Source of the DNA: Pseudomonadota bacterium
GTDB lineage: Bacteria > Pseudomonadota > Alphaproteobacteria > Caulobacterales > Aquidulcibacteraceae
Direction: 5' to 3'
NCBI GenBank assembly: GCA_023410295.1
Contig: JAEYPY010000053.1
Span: forward strand, 1 to 57,885
Length of the DNA stretch: 57,885 nucleotides
Below are positions 11,164 through 19,704 of the stretch, piece after piece (the first letter of the stretch is position 1; each line of letters starts with the position of its first letter). The position numbers and the translations under genes were made by a program. Below the pieces are notes generated by a model. The model was not told the origin of the DNA. It saw only the letters and a list, made by a program, of their open reading frames with translations, and did not search any database.

Positions 11164-11595
11164 TCAGCGTCGATACTGGATGAAGCCCAGATTGCGCGCG
11201 ACTTTGTCATAAAGCCTCCGCGCGGTCGTGTTGCTCTCGTGCGTCAGCCAATAGACGCGTTCGCAGCCGCGGCGGTCGGCTTCGGCGTAGACGGCTTCGA
11301 TCAGCGCGCGGCCGGCGCCTGGCCCGCGCGCGGACGCCGTAACGAAGAGATCTTCGAGATAGCAAAAATCACCGATCGCCCAGGTGCCGCGATGGAGCAC
11401 GCAATTGACGAAGCCGATCACTTCGCCGTCGTGTTCGGCAAGCAGGCAGAACATCGGTTCGCTGGGATCGAGGAGGCGCGACCACGTGGTTGCGCTGACC
11501 TCGGGCGCCAAGTCCGTTTCGTAGAAGGTGAGATAATCGCCCCACAGCGCGCTCCAGGCATCGCGATCGGCGGCGCGGGCTTCGCGGATGATCAT
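11164..11595 (-). CDS. GNAT-family N-acetyltransferase
   Basis: The 143-residue product begins MIIREARAADRDAW and has the GNAT acetyl-CoA motif LEDLFVTASARGPGAGRALI, followed by YWLTHESNTTARRLYDKV, the usual C-terminal helix-strand of the fold. Its ATG overlaps the stop codon of the preceding minus-strand gene by 4 nt, so it is the last gene of a unit reading icd, the 12005 gene, then this one. The substrate is unknown. Confidence 0.88.
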   Translation of the reverse strand: MIIREARAADRDAWSALWGDYLTFYETDLAPEVSATTWSRLLDPSEPMFCLLAEHDGEVIGFVNCVLHRGTWAIGDFCYLEDLFVTASARGPGAGRALIEAVYAEADRRGCERVYWLTHESNTTARRLYDKVARNLGFIQYRR

Positions 11596-12005
11596 ATGTG
11601 CTTTCCGATCGCTGCTTCGGCTTCGACCTCTTCGGCGACCGCTTCGCCGTCATCGTCGCGCGTCATGAAGAACGTGCCGGACCATTCGCCAGGGATGCTC
11701 CACTGGCCTTCGATGCGCGTCAGCGCTTCATCGACCGCCCCTTCATAGCGCACGGCGTGGCGGATGCCGGCGTCATTGTAGAATTTGGAGAACGTCACGG
11801 CGCTGCCGACGCGCACGCCTTCGATCTCGGCGATCAGCACCGTCGCAAGCGATTGCGAGAACGTGTTCGGCTCTTGCGTCGAGCCGACGAAGGCACCGCC
11901 GACTTCCTCGAGTTGTGCGTTGAACACGGTTTCTGACGAAGCATCGCCCGGATAGCGATAAGCGCCACTCCATGCGCCCGTGAGCGTGGAGCGGCGCTTT
12001 GTCAT
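11592..12005 (-). CDS. Hypothetical beta-rich protein
   Basis: The 137-residue product is not recognised. It reads as alternating beta-strands with a GAWSGAYRYPG opening and a matching WSIPGEWSGTFFM near the C-terminus, a pattern seen in small beta-barrel or lipocalin-like proteins. It ends in an acidic tail (DDDGEAVAEEVEAEA). The ATG at 12005 was chosen because the 13 residues upstream read through the icd end in another frame. The gene is 1 nt after icd and overlaps the following acetyltransferase by 4 nt. Confidence 0.75.
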   Translation of the reverse strand: MTKRRSTLTGAWSGAYRYPGDASSETVFNAQLEEVGGAFVGSTQEPNTFSQSLATVLIAEIEGVRVGSAVTFSKFYNDAGIRHAVRYEGAVDEALTRIEGQWSIPGEWSGTFFMTRDDDGEAVAEEVEAEAAIGKHI

Positions 12006-12006
12006 G

Positions 12007-13224
12007 TCACGCGTTGGCCATCGCGCGGTCGAGATTGTCGCCAACCGCGTCGAGGAAGCCTTCGGTGGTGAGCCAGGCCTGCTTATCGCCGACGAGCAGG
12101 GCGAGGTCCTTGGTCATCTGGCCGCTCTCGACCGTATCGACGACAACCTTCTCCAGCAGCAGCGCGTAGTCGATGAGCTTCTGGTTGTTGTCGAGCTTGC
12201 CGCGATGGGCGAGGCCGCGCGTCCAGGCGAAGATCGAGGCGACGGAATTGGTGCTGGTCGGCTCGCCCTTCTGGTGCTGGCGATAGTGGCGCGTCACCGT
12301 GCCGTGCGCGGCTTCTGCTTCCATGGTCTTGCCGTCGGGGGTCAAGAGCACGCTGGTCATGAGACCGAGCGAGCCGAAGCCTTGCGCGACGGTGTCGGAC
12401 TGGACGTCACCATCGTAGTTCTTGCAGGCCCAGACGAAGCCGCCCGACCATTTCAGAGCAGAGGCGACCATGTCGTCGATCAGGCGGTGTTCATAGGTGA
12501 TCTTGCGTTTGTCGAACTCGGCCTTGAACTCGGCGTTGAACACCTCTTCGAAGATGTCCTTGAAGCGCCCATCATAGGCCTTGAGGATCGTGTTCTTGGT
12601 CGAGAGATAGACCGGCCAGTTCTTCATCAGGCCGTAATTGAACGAGGCGCGGGCGAAGTCGCGGATCGAGTCGTCGAGATTGTACATCGCCATGGTGACG
12701 CCAGCCCCCGGCGCCTTGAACACTTCCTTCTCGATCGTCTGTCCGTCTTCGCCGACGAACTTGATCGTGAGCGTACCCTTGCCCGGGAATTTGAAATCGG
12801 TCGCGCGGTACTGGTCGCCGAAGGCGTGTCGGCCGACGACGATGGGCTGGGTCCAGCCGGGCACGAGGCGCGGCACGTTCTTCATGATGATCGGTTCGCG
12901 GAAGATGACCCCGCCCAGGATGTTGCGGATGGTGCCGTTCGGGCTCTTCCACATTTCTTTGAGGCCGAACTCCTTCACCCGCGCTTCGTCCGGGGTGATG
13001 GTCGCGCACTTGACGGCGACGCCGTACTGCTTGGTGGCGTTGGCGGCGTCGATGGTGATCTGATCGTTGGTCTCGTCGCGCTTTTCGACGCCGAGATCGA
13101 AATACTTAAGATCGATGTCGAGATAGGGGTGGATCAGCCGGTCCTTGATCAGGGCCCAGATGATGCGGGTCATCTCGTCGCCATCCATTTCAACGATCGG
13201 GTTGTCGACCTTGATCTTCGCCAT
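12007..13224 (-). CDS. icd: NADP-dependent isocitrate dehydrogenase
   Basis: This TCA-cycle enzyme oxidatively decarboxylates isocitrate to 2-oxoglutarate. The 405-residue product is the eukaryote-like homodimeric NADP form: KVDNPIVEMDGDEMTRIIW at the N-terminus, CATITPDEARVKEF, the substrate loop KSPNGTIRNILGG, and the metal-binding segment NYDGDVQSDTVAQGFGSLG. GAGGTG precedes the ATG on the minus strand. Length and motifs match the alphaproteobacterial enzyme. Confidence 0.97.
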   Translation of the reverse strand: MAKIKVDNPIVEMDGDEMTRIIWALIKDRLIHPYLDIDLKYFDLGVEKRDETNDQITIDAANATKQYGVAVKCATITPDEARVKEFGLKEMWKSPNGTIRNILGGVIFREPIIMKNVPRLVPGWTQPIVVGRHAFGDQYRATDFKFPGKGTLTIKFVGEDGQTIEKEVFKAPGAGVTMAMYNLDDSIRDFARASFNYGLMKNWPVYLSTKNTILKAYDGRFKDIFEEVFNAEFKAEFDKRKITYEHRLIDDMVASALKWSGGFVWACKNYDGDVQSDTVAQGFGSLGLMTSVLLTPDGKTMEAEAAHGTVTRHYRQHQKGEPTSTNSVASIFAWTRGLAHRGKLDNNQKLIDYALLLEKVVVDTVESGQMTKDLALLVGDKQAWLTTEGFLDAVGDNLDRAMANA

Positions 13225-13297
13225 CGCTTCAGCACCTCGCGTTCGGGGAAATTGCGGGGCGTGGTAGCAGCTTGGGCGGGCCGCGCAATGCGGCGGC

Positions 13298-13672
13298 TTA
13301 GTCCCGCGCTTGGCTGATGGCGGCTAGTTCGGCTTCGCCCAGGATTTCGTAGCCGAGCGGTTCGGGCTCGGCCGCGGCCGGCAGGGAAGGCCGTGCGCGG
13401 GTGCGCCGACGTGGTGGCTGCGGGACGGAGAGATCTAGCCGGATATCGACCTCGGCCAGTTCTGGCAGCGGCGGCGGCGGCATGGGGTGCTCGTCAGCAA
13501 TCGGAGCCGCTTCGGGAAACGACGCTGACCGGCCGAGATAGGGCAAAAGCAAGTGCGCCGTGGCGAGGCCGGCTAGCGTTACGCCAAGCGCGGCCAGCCG
13601 GCGCAGGGTTGAACCCCACGCGCGCCTGCGCTTGCCGCGCGCGCCGCTATCGGAAATGACGTCGGCCTTCAT
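13298..13672 (-). CDS. Proline-rich single-pass membrane protein, unknown
   Basis: The 124-residue product has a basic N-terminus (RGKRRRAWGSTLRR), one transmembrane helix at about residues 27-47 (LAALGVTLAGLATAHLLLPY), then a proline-rich outer segment (HPMPPPPLPELAE, VPQPPRRRTRARPSLP). The shape resembles an N-terminal TonB-like or cell-envelope linker, but no C-terminal domain is present. It is transcribed divergently from the methyltransferase gene with only 21 nt between starts. Confidence 0.6.
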   Translation of the reverse strand: MKADVISDSGARGKRRRAWGSTLRRLAALGVTLAGLATAHLLLPYLGRSASFPEAAPIADEHPMPPPPLPELAEVDIRLDLSVPQPPRRRTRARPSLPAAAEPEPLGYEILGEAELAAISQARD

Positions 13673-13693
13673 GTCCCGTATCAGACTTCGCCG

Positions 13694-14476
13694 ATGACCC
13701 GCGCACGAAACATGCCGCCGCCGATCGAGGAGGAATGGCCAGCAATCTGTCTTGTGCGTCCCCAGATGGGCGAAAACATCGGCGCGGCTGCACGCGCGAT
13801 GTTGAATTTTGGCCTGATTTCGCTCCGCCTCGTCGCCCCGCGCGACCGCTGGCCAAACCCGAAGGCCGAAGTGGTGGCGGTCGGCGCCGACAAGGTGCTG
13901 AAGAACGCGCGCGTGGAGTGGAAGCTGGAAGACGCGCTGGCGGACGCAACGCTGGTGATCGCGGCGACGGCGCGGCCGCGCGAGCTGGAAAAGCCGGTCT
14001 GGGGGCCGCGCGAGGCGGCGCTGAAGATGCGCGCGGCGCTGGCGCAGGGCGAGCGGCCGCTGATCATGTTCGGGCCGGAGGCGGCCGGGATGGAGACCGA
14101 GGAAGTGGCGCGCGCCGATGCGATCGTGACGCTGCCGGTCAATCCGGGCTTTGCCTCGCTCAACCTCGCCAACGCGGTTTCAGTGGTCGCCTTCGCTTAC
14201 GCCGAGGCGCGTCAGGCGCACGATCTGCCGTCTTGGTTTCGCGACCAGAGCCCGCCGGCGACCCAGGCCGAACTCGAAGCCATGTTCATCCACCTCGAGG
14301 AAGAGCTTGAACGCGGGCGCTTTTTCCACCCGATGGACAAGGCCCCGCTGATGAAGCGCAACATCCGTTCGATCTTCCTACGCGCGCGGTTAACCCAGCA
14401 GGAAGCGCAGACGATGCGCGGGATCATCAAGGCGCTCACCATCGGCCGGGGCGGGCGCAAGAGGGACGATCTGTAG
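13694..14476 (+). CDS. trmJ: SPOUT-family RNA 2'-O-methyltransferase, TrmJ-like
   Basis: The 260-residue product has the SPOUT knot motifs: an N-terminal CLVRPQMGENIGAAARAMLNFGL, a central IMFGPEAAGMETEEVARAD, and LPVNPGFASLNLANAVSVVAF. TrmJ methylates the 2'-OH of residue 32 in tRNA anticodon loops. The C-terminal helical extension (TQAELEAMFIHLEEELE, KRNIRSIFLRARLTQQE) is the TrmJ-type dimer region. An ATG at 13712 is a possible later start. Assignment to TrmJ rather than another TrmH relative is by overall pattern. Confidence 0.88.
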   Translation: MTRARNMPPPIEEEWPAICLVRPQMGENIGAAARAMLNFGLISLRLVAPRDRWPNPKAEVVAVGADKVLKNARVEWKLEDALADATLVIAATARPRELEKPVWGPREAALKMRAALAQGERPLIMFGPEAAGMETEEVARADAIVTLPVNPGFASLNLANAVSVVAFAYAEARQAHDLPSWFRDQSPPATQAELEAMFIHLEEELERGRFFHPMDKAPLMKRNIRSIFLRARLTQQEAQTMRGIIKALTIGRGGRKRDDL

Positions 14477-14534
14477 GGCGGGGCTTCCCCCGTCCGGGTG
14501 AAGTCGATTATCCACACCCGGAACCAGGGACGAC

Positions 14535-15068
14535 ATGGCCGCCGCCAAAGCCAAGCGACGCACCCAAGAAACGCCGCGTGCGACCGCGCGTGACCTCGTC
14601 CCGTGGGGCGGGGAGGCGGTCGATGTCGATCGCTTCTGGGCCGAGAGCTGGGTCGATCTCTTGAACCGCCAACGCTGGCTGTCGAAGAAGCTGAAGCTCG
14701 ATAGCGCGCCGTGGCTGGTCGATCAGAACGCCGGCATCATCCAGTTCGAGCGCAAGGACGGGGCGATCGTCACGGCGCCGGTGCAGATCATCGGGGCCTG
14801 GAATCCGCGCACGCAGATGTTCCGCTGGGCCTGGGATCACCCGATGGTGGCGCAGCGCCTGAAGAACGACGCCGAACGCACGCGCTGGTTCGGCGACAAG
14901 CATGGGCTGGAAGAGCTCACGGTGAAGTCGCTCAAGATGAGCGAGCAGGAAGCCTGGCAGATGACGGCGCTCGCCATGAAAGTGAACGGCGCCTACGGCG
15001 TCTATCGCGCGCCGACGGAAGGGCCGGTGATCTTCATGACGCTCGGCGAGCCGAAGGTGAAGAAGTAG
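14535..15068 (+). CDS. Hypothetical protein, soluble, tryptophan-rich
   Basis: The 177-residue product is not recognised with confidence. It has a basic N-terminus (AAAKAKRRTQETPRATARD), many tryptophans (FWAESWVDLLNRQRW, IIGAWNPRTQMFRWAWDHP) and alternating strands and helices. There is no signal peptide or membrane helix. The ATG at 14535 lies 58 nt after the methyltransferase gene on the same strand, so co-transcription is possible. Confidence 0.75.
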   Translation: MAAAKAKRRTQETPRATARDLVPWGGEAVDVDRFWAESWVDLLNRQRWLSKKLKLDSAPWLVDQNAGIIQFERKDGAIVTAPVQIIGAWNPRTQMFRWAWDHPMVAQRLKNDAERTRWFGDKHGLEELTVKSLKMSEQEAWQMTALAMKVNGAYGVYRAPTEGPVIFMTLGEPKVKK

Positions 15069-15129
15069 GGGCGGGGCTAACTTGTCTGCCTTGAGTAGAC
15101 CCGCCAATCAGTCACGCTAAAGTCTGGGG

Positions 15130-15411
15130 ATGAGCCTCTACCTGCTTGCTGGCCGCTTCTCGCAGCTGACTGGCCTTGTCGTAGCGATTCTGTTTGGCTG
15201 CATGTGGGTTGGCTCGCGCGTGCAACTCCCAGTTCTTAGCTCAATGTCTCAGGCATTTTTGAATGCGAACGGGACGCCCGGCGACATGTTGTTTGCCAGT
15301 GCGATTGGTACCCTTATTTTTGTCGGCATGACGATCGCCTTCGTCTTTATCGGCGATGTGAGCAACGCCGCTGCTAACGGACGTGACCTGCGCAAGTCAG
15401 GATGGCGATAG
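15130..15411 (+). CDS. Small two-helix membrane protein, unknown
   Basis: The 93-residue product has two hydrophobic helices (about residues 12-28 and 57-76) separated by a polar loop, and a charged C-terminus. No family is recognised. Third codon positions are visibly less G/C-rich than in neighbouring genes, which may mean it was acquired, or that it is a weakly selected small gene. A GGGG precedes the ATG directly. Confidence 0.5.
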   Translation: MSLYLLAGRFSQLTGLVVAILFGCMWVGSRVQLPVLSSMSQAFLNANGTPGDMLFASAIGTLIFVGMTIAFVFIGDVSNAAANGRDLRKSGWR

Positions 15412-15434
15412 GCCTCGGTCGGCTCTCGATGGAA

Positions 15435-15842
15435 TCAGTGCGCCGTAATGCTGGGGGCGGCTTCGCGGCAGGCGGTTTCGCAGGCGCGGCAGGTTTCGGC
15501 GCAGATGCGGCAATGCTCGTGCATTTGCGCATGACGCTCGCATTCCTCCGCGCACATGGCGCAGGCGCGTTCGCAGAGCTGCAGCATTTCGACGATGAGC
15601 TCTTCGTTCGAACCGGTGCGGCGGGCGGCGAGGCCCGCGGTGGTTTCGCAAATATCGGCGCAGTCGAGATTGAGGCGGATGCATTGGCGCAGTTCGGCGA
15701 CCATCTCCTCGGCCAGGCATGCGTCGGCGCAGGATTGGCAGATTTGTGCGCATTCCAGGCACTGCTCGATGCAGCGGATCAGCACGTCATTGGTGCTGCC
15801 ACGGACATCAGGATGCGTCGAGATCATTTGATGCACGTGCAT
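15435..15842 (-). CDS. Csp-type four-helix-bundle copper storage protein
   Basis: The 135-residue product contains 18 cysteines in repeated CxxxC and CxxC spacings (CIEQCLECAQICQSCADAC, CERACAMCAEEC, CRICAETCRACETAC). This is the pattern of copper storage proteins (Csp), whose helix-lining cysteines bind many Cu(I) ions. There is no Tat or Sec signal peptide, so it is most like the cytosolic Csp3 group. GAGGAGC lies 8 nt before the ATG. Several His residues at the N-terminus (MHVHQM) could also bind copper. No copper regulator or exporter gene is adjacent. Confidence 0.9.
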   Translation of the reverse strand: MHVHQMISTHPDVRGSTNDVLIRCIEQCLECAQICQSCADACLAEEMVAELRQCIRLNLDCADICETTAGLAARRTGSNEELIVEMLQLCERACAMCAEECERHAQMHEHCRICAETCRACETACREAAPSITAH

Positions 15843-15902
15843 GGCCGGTGCTCCTCGATGGGTGAGACCAGCGCAACGATGCGGCGGCGGCGATGTTCCC
15901 TG

Positions 15903-17666
15903 CTAGCCGCGCAACGCTTCGATGACGCGCTCCGTGTGCGTCAGATGTAGGAAGCGCCCTGCGTCGGCGATGGTTTCAAGCCGCGCGTTGGGCAAGCGCT
16001 TGGCCCAGTAGGCCGCCATGTCGGGCGCGTGGTGCAGAGGATCGTGCGCGCCAAGGAGAACGGTCCAATTTGCGGCGTCAGCGAGCGGCGGATCGTTGAT
16101 GCCGCAGGCGTAGGCGCGCTGTTCGCGGATGAAGCCCTCAACGCGGCCGGTGGCGAACATCATCACGGCGCGCTGATAATCGGCGACCGCTTCAGGATCT
16201 TCGAACGCCAGCATGTCAGGCTGGCTCGTGCCGAGCGTTGCGCGGATGAGTTGGCGCACACGTTCCGGCGTCGCTTGCGCGCCGACGATGCGGGCAAGGT
16301 AGGAAAGACGTTGCGGGTGATCGAAGAAGGCGTCCTTCACAGCGCCCAGGATGCCGACGCGCTTGGCGCGGTCGTCGATGGTGGGGTCAGGGTTGAGCAG
16401 CACGATCGGCTCGCGTGCGCGTTCAGGATAGAGCCGCGCGAACGCCAGCGCCGCGTGTGCGCCGCCGCGGGCGATCAGCGCGACGCTCGCAAAGCCAAGC
16501 GCGGCGCAGACATGATTCATATCGCGCGCTGCGTCTTCGAACGGGCAGGCGTCAGTTGTGGGCGCCGGATCGCTCAGGCCGAATCCCGGGCGGTCGATGG
16601 CGATCGGGCGCCAGCCATCGGCCTGGAGCGCGCGCACGAGTTTGCGCGAAGGATGGCGCGTGGTGCCGCTGGAATGAAGGATGATGACGGGCGCAGCGCT
16701 CGTAGGGCCGAAATCGCTGATGGCAATGAAGCCGGCATTAACTGGACGTGCGATGAAGCGCAGCGGATCGTGATCGGCGGCGTAGAGCAGGAGCTCGCCG
16801 CCGCTTGCTTCGGCCACCAGCGAACCGGCGAGAGCTTCGAGTACCACGCGGCTGAGTTCTGCGGCGCTGGAGACGCCTAGTTGCGTGAAAATGCGTTCGA
16901 ATGCGTCTTTGGCGACAGCTTCTGAAATGTGCGCCGTCTTCGCCGCTTCGCCGCGCGTCAGGCCATCGCTGACCAGCAGCGCGAGGCGCGCGTCGCGGGC
17001 GCGCAGGCCCAGCGCATCCATCAACACGGCTTCGGCTTGATCGCGGTCGAGCCGGAAGCTCGCGGCTTTCTGCGAGAGCAGCGCGATCAACGCCGGCTGG
17101 CGCGCGGCGCCGGTTTTGCGCAGCGCGGTTTTGAGCGCTTGGCGCCCGGATTCGTAGCTGAGGCCGGCGAGTTCGGCGGCGCGGCGTAGATTGGCGGTGG
17201 CGAGCAGGGCTTCGGCGAGACGCGCCTCAGACTGCGTCAGGCCATACGCGCGCGCGGCCGCCATGAGCGGACGTTGGGCGCGCGCCGTTGAGATCGCCAT
17301 TGCCAGCGTGCGTGCGTTGCGGTGCGCGAGCGCGGCGCGTGTTTCGTCTGGCAAAGGCCAATTCTGCACATCGGCGGCGGGCGTCTGCACGAGCAGTACG
17401 GGCGGGCCGTTTTCGCTGCGCACGACCGACGACCGCTTATCGCGCTCTATGGGTGCACCGCCGAGCCAGTGTTCGAAGCGTTCGTCGCTCCAGAGCACGC
17501 CGGCGTCGCCATCGAGCACTGCGAGCGCGAGCGCGTCCGCGTCGAGCACCGGGCGCGGCAAGAGCCTCTCTGCCGTGTCGCGCCAGCGCGGCGCCCCGGG
17601 GTCGCGCAGCATCGCTTCGAAAAGCGTGTCCTGGTCGGACCGTTTGATGCCTGCGCCTGAATCCAT
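15903..17666 (-). CDS. LuxR-type double-HTH regulator fused to a degenerate alpha/beta-hydrolase
   Basis: The 587-residue product has three parts: an N-terminal region of about 130 residues that may be sensory, two tandem LuxR-like helix-turn-helix segments (about residues 142-198, LTQSEARLAEALLATANLRR, and 218-278, ARDARLALLVSDGLTRGEAA), and a C-terminal alpha/beta-hydrolase fold (about 310-587). The hydrolase core is recognisable (DRPGFGLSDPAP, LLGAHDPLHH), but the nucleophile elbow reads ALIARGGAHA with Gly at 401 where Ser is expected, and the usual catalytic His position reads DAGRFLHL with Arg571. Only the acid (Asp542) seems kept. I infer a ligand-sensing regulator rather than an enzyme. 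It is transcribed alone. Confidence 0.8.
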   Translation of the reverse strand: MDSGAGIKRSDQDTLFEAMLRDPGAPRWRDTAERLLPRPVLDADALALAVLDGDAGVLWSDERFEHWLGGAPIERDKRSSVVRSENGPPVLLVQTPAADVQNWPLPDETRAALAHRNARTLAMAISTARAQRPLMAAARAYGLTQSEARLAEALLATANLRRAAELAGLSYESGRQALKTALRKTGAARQPALIALLSQKAASFRLDRDQAEAVLMDALGLRARDARLALLVSDGLTRGEAAKTAHISEAVAKDAFERIFTQLGVSSAAELSRVVLEALAGSLVAEASGGELLLYAADHDPLRFIARPVNAGFIAISDFGPTSAAPVIILHSSGTTRHPSRKLVRALQADGWRPIAIDRPGFGLSDPAPTTDACPFEDAARDMNHVCAALGFASVALIARGGAHAALAFARLYPERAREPIVLLNPDPTIDDRAKRVGILGAVKDAFFDHPQRLSYLARIVGAQATPERVRQLIRATLGTSQPDMLAFEDPEAVADYQRAVMMFATGRVEGFIREQRAYACGINDPPLADAANWTVLLGAHDPLHHAPDMAAYWAKRLPNARLETIADAGRFLHLTHTERVIEALRG

Positions 17667-17780
17667 CGCGCAAACATGCCGTCCGCTGCTGGCCGCGTCA
17701 CTCCCAAATGGGGGCGCCGCGGGGGGCGCAGACTCGGCACAAGGGGTGCGAGGGATCAGCTCGATTTCGAGGAGGGGATG

Positions 17781-18230
17781 ATGAAAAAATTTGCTATTTT
17801 GGCCGCGGTTTCGCTGCTGGCGCTGGCCGCGCCGGCAGCCGCGCAGGAGGCGCAGATCATTCGTCTCGGCGATGAAGCGCTCACATGCGAGGCCATCGTC
17901 GCGCAGGCGGGCGAAGCGGAAACGGTAATGGGCGCCGCGCCGGTCGGTGGTGTTTTTGGATCAAGCGCGGCGGTGAGCGCGGCGACGAGCGTCGCGGTGC
18001 AGGGCGCGATTGTTTCGGGCGCTGGGCGCGCCATTCCAGGGCTTGGCCTTGCCGGCAACATGCTGGGCGCGGCTGCGCGCCGCCGCGAAGAGCAGCAAGC
18101 CGCCGCACGCGAAGTTGCGGAGAAGCGCTGGTACTATCTCAACGGGCTCTATCAGGGCCGTAATTGCGCAAGCTCGGCAGCCGCGCCGAACGAGGGGGCT
18201 GCGCCAACGCCTGCCGCGGCAGGTGAATGA
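17781..18230 (+). CDS. Exported hypothetical protein
   Basis: The 149-residue product begins with a clear Sec signal peptide (MKKFAILAAVSLLALAAPAAA, cleaved after AQ or nearby; listed here in outline only) and a mature part with two cysteines, a Gly/Ala-rich hydrophobic stretch (GAIVSGAGRAIPGLGLAGNM) and a helical charged segment (ARRREEQQAAAREVAEKRW). The GGAGG at 17771-17775 is 5 nt before the ATG at 17781, favouring it over the ATG at 17778. No family is recognised. Confidence 0.75.
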   Translation: MKKFAILAAVSLLALAAPAAAQEAQIIRLGDEALTCEAIVAQAGEAETVMGAAPVGGVFGSSAAVSAATSVAVQGAIVSGAGRAIPGLGLAGNMLGAAARRREEQQAAAREVAEKRWYYLNGLYQGRNCASSAAAPNEGAAPTPAAAGE

Positions 18231-18274
18231 GCGGGGCAGGCCGGGCGCGCCACCTCGCGTCCGGCCAACCCGCA

Positions 18275-19600
18275 CTAAGCTTTTAACGCGCCGACCAGTT
18301 CGTGGCCTTCGCTGCCGAGGATTTCGAGCTGGGTGATCGTGCCGGGGGCGATTTCGCTGTCGCTATCGACATAGACAATGCCGTCGATTTCGGGCGCATC
18401 GGCCTTGGTGCGGAAGGCGTAGGCTCCGGCGTCTTCGTCCCAGCCGTCGCAGATGGCGTCGACGGTTTTGCCGATCATGGCTTGGCCGCGGGCGTGAGCG
18501 AGATTAGTCTGCACTTCCATGAAGCGGTCGTAGCGATCGTTCACTTCGTCTTCATCGACATGCCCAGGCAGATCGCGTGAGGGCGCGCCTTCAACGTTTT
18601 CGTATTTGAACACGCCGGCGCGATCGATCTCGGCTTCTTCGATGAAGTCGAGCAGGGTCTCGAAATCGTCTTCGGTCTCACCGGGGAAGCCGACGATGAA
18701 GCTCGAGCGGATAGTGAGATCGGGGCAGATCGCGCGCCACTTCTTGATGCGGTCGAGGACTTTGTCCTGGTTCGCTGGCCGGCGCATGGCTTTGAGCACG
18801 TTCGGCGAAGCGTGCTGGAACGGGATGTCGAGGTAGGGCAGCACTTTGCCTTCGGCCATCAGGCTGACGACCTCGTCGACGTGCGGATAGGGATAGACGT
18901 AGTGGAGGCGCACCCAGGCGCCGAGTTCGCCGAGCTCCTTGCAGAGATCGTAGAAGCGGGCGCGGACCATGCGGTCCTTCCACTTGCTTTCGGCGTATTT
19001 GACGTCGACGCCGTAAGCGCTCGTGTCCTGCGAGATGACGAGCAATTCCTTGACGCCGGCTTTGACCAATTGCTCGGCCTCGCGCAGCACGGCGTTGGCG
19101 GGGCGGGAGGCGAGATCGCCGCGAATGCTTGGGATGATGCAGAAGGTGCAGCGATTGTTGCAGCCTTCGGAGATTTTCAAATACGCGTAGTGGCGCGGCG
19201 TGAGACGAAAGCCGCCCTCGGGCACAAGATCGATTTTGGGATCGTGCAGCTGGGGCAGATGCGTGTGCACCGCGCCGACGACGGCTTCGTATTGGTGCGG
19301 GCCGGTGACTTCGAGCACCTTGGGATGTGTCTCGCGGATCAGACCTTCCTCTTTGCCAAGACAGCCGGTGACGATGACCTTGCCGTTCTCGGCGATGGCT
19401 TCGCCGATGGCGTCGAGGCTCTCGGCCTTGGCGCTATCGAGAAAGCCGCAGGTGTTCACGACGACAAGGTCAGCGCCTTCGTAGGAGCCGCTGAGCTGAT
19501 AGCCTTCAGAGCGCAGACGCGTGATGATGCGCTCGCTGTCGACGAGTGCCTTGGGGCAGCCGAGGCTGACCACGCCGATGGTTGGGGCTTTGGCAGACAT
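18275..19600 (-). CDS. rimO: Ribosomal protein S12 methylthiotransferase RimO
   Basis: RimO is a radical-SAM enzyme that adds a methylthio group to a conserved Asp of ribosomal protein S12. The 441-residue product has the N-terminal UPF0004 domain with its iron-sulfur cysteines (VSLGCPKALVDSE, VNTCGFLDSA, VTGCLGKEE), the radical-SAM cluster motif SEGCNNRCTFCIIP, and a C-terminal TRAM domain. The GCPKALVDSE opening and length favour RimO over MiaB. It is a single-gene unit on the minus strand. Confidence 0.97.
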   Translation of the reverse strand: MSAKAPTIGVVSLGCPKALVDSERIITRLRSEGYQLSGSYEGADLVVVNTCGFLDSAKAESLDAIGEAIAENGKVIVTGCLGKEEGLIRETHPKVLEVTGPHQYEAVVGAVHTHLPQLHDPKIDLVPEGGFRLTPRHYAYLKISEGCNNRCTFCIIPSIRGDLASRPANAVLREAEQLVKAGVKELLVISQDTSAYGVDVKYAESKWKDRMVRARFYDLCKELGELGAWVRLHYVYPYPHVDEVVSLMAEGKVLPYLDIPFQHASPNVLKAMRRPANQDKVLDRIKKWRAICPDLTIRSSFIVGFPGETEDDFETLLDFIEEAEIDRAGVFKYENVEGAPSRDLPGHVDEDEVNDRYDRFMEVQTNLAHARGQAMIGKTVDAICDGWDEDAGAYAFRTKADAPEIDGIVYVDSDSEIAPGTITQLEILGSEGHELVGALKA

Positions 19601-19704
19601 GAAGGCGCGGCTTCTAGCGCAGGGTGTGAACTAAATGAAGGCGTCCGGAAATGGCCAGCGCAGCAGCGCGCTTCGCGCGAGCATGGGGCCAAAGGAGACG
19701 AGTC

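Noticed and set aside
11980..13317. 445-codon frame antisense to icd
   Set aside because: It is a shadow of icd in a high-GC genome. The icd frame has clear motifs.
15903..17666. Reading the HTH-hydrolase fusion as an active esterase
   Set aside because: The nucleophile Ser and catalytic His positions are Gly401 and Arg571, so the enzyme reading is not supported.
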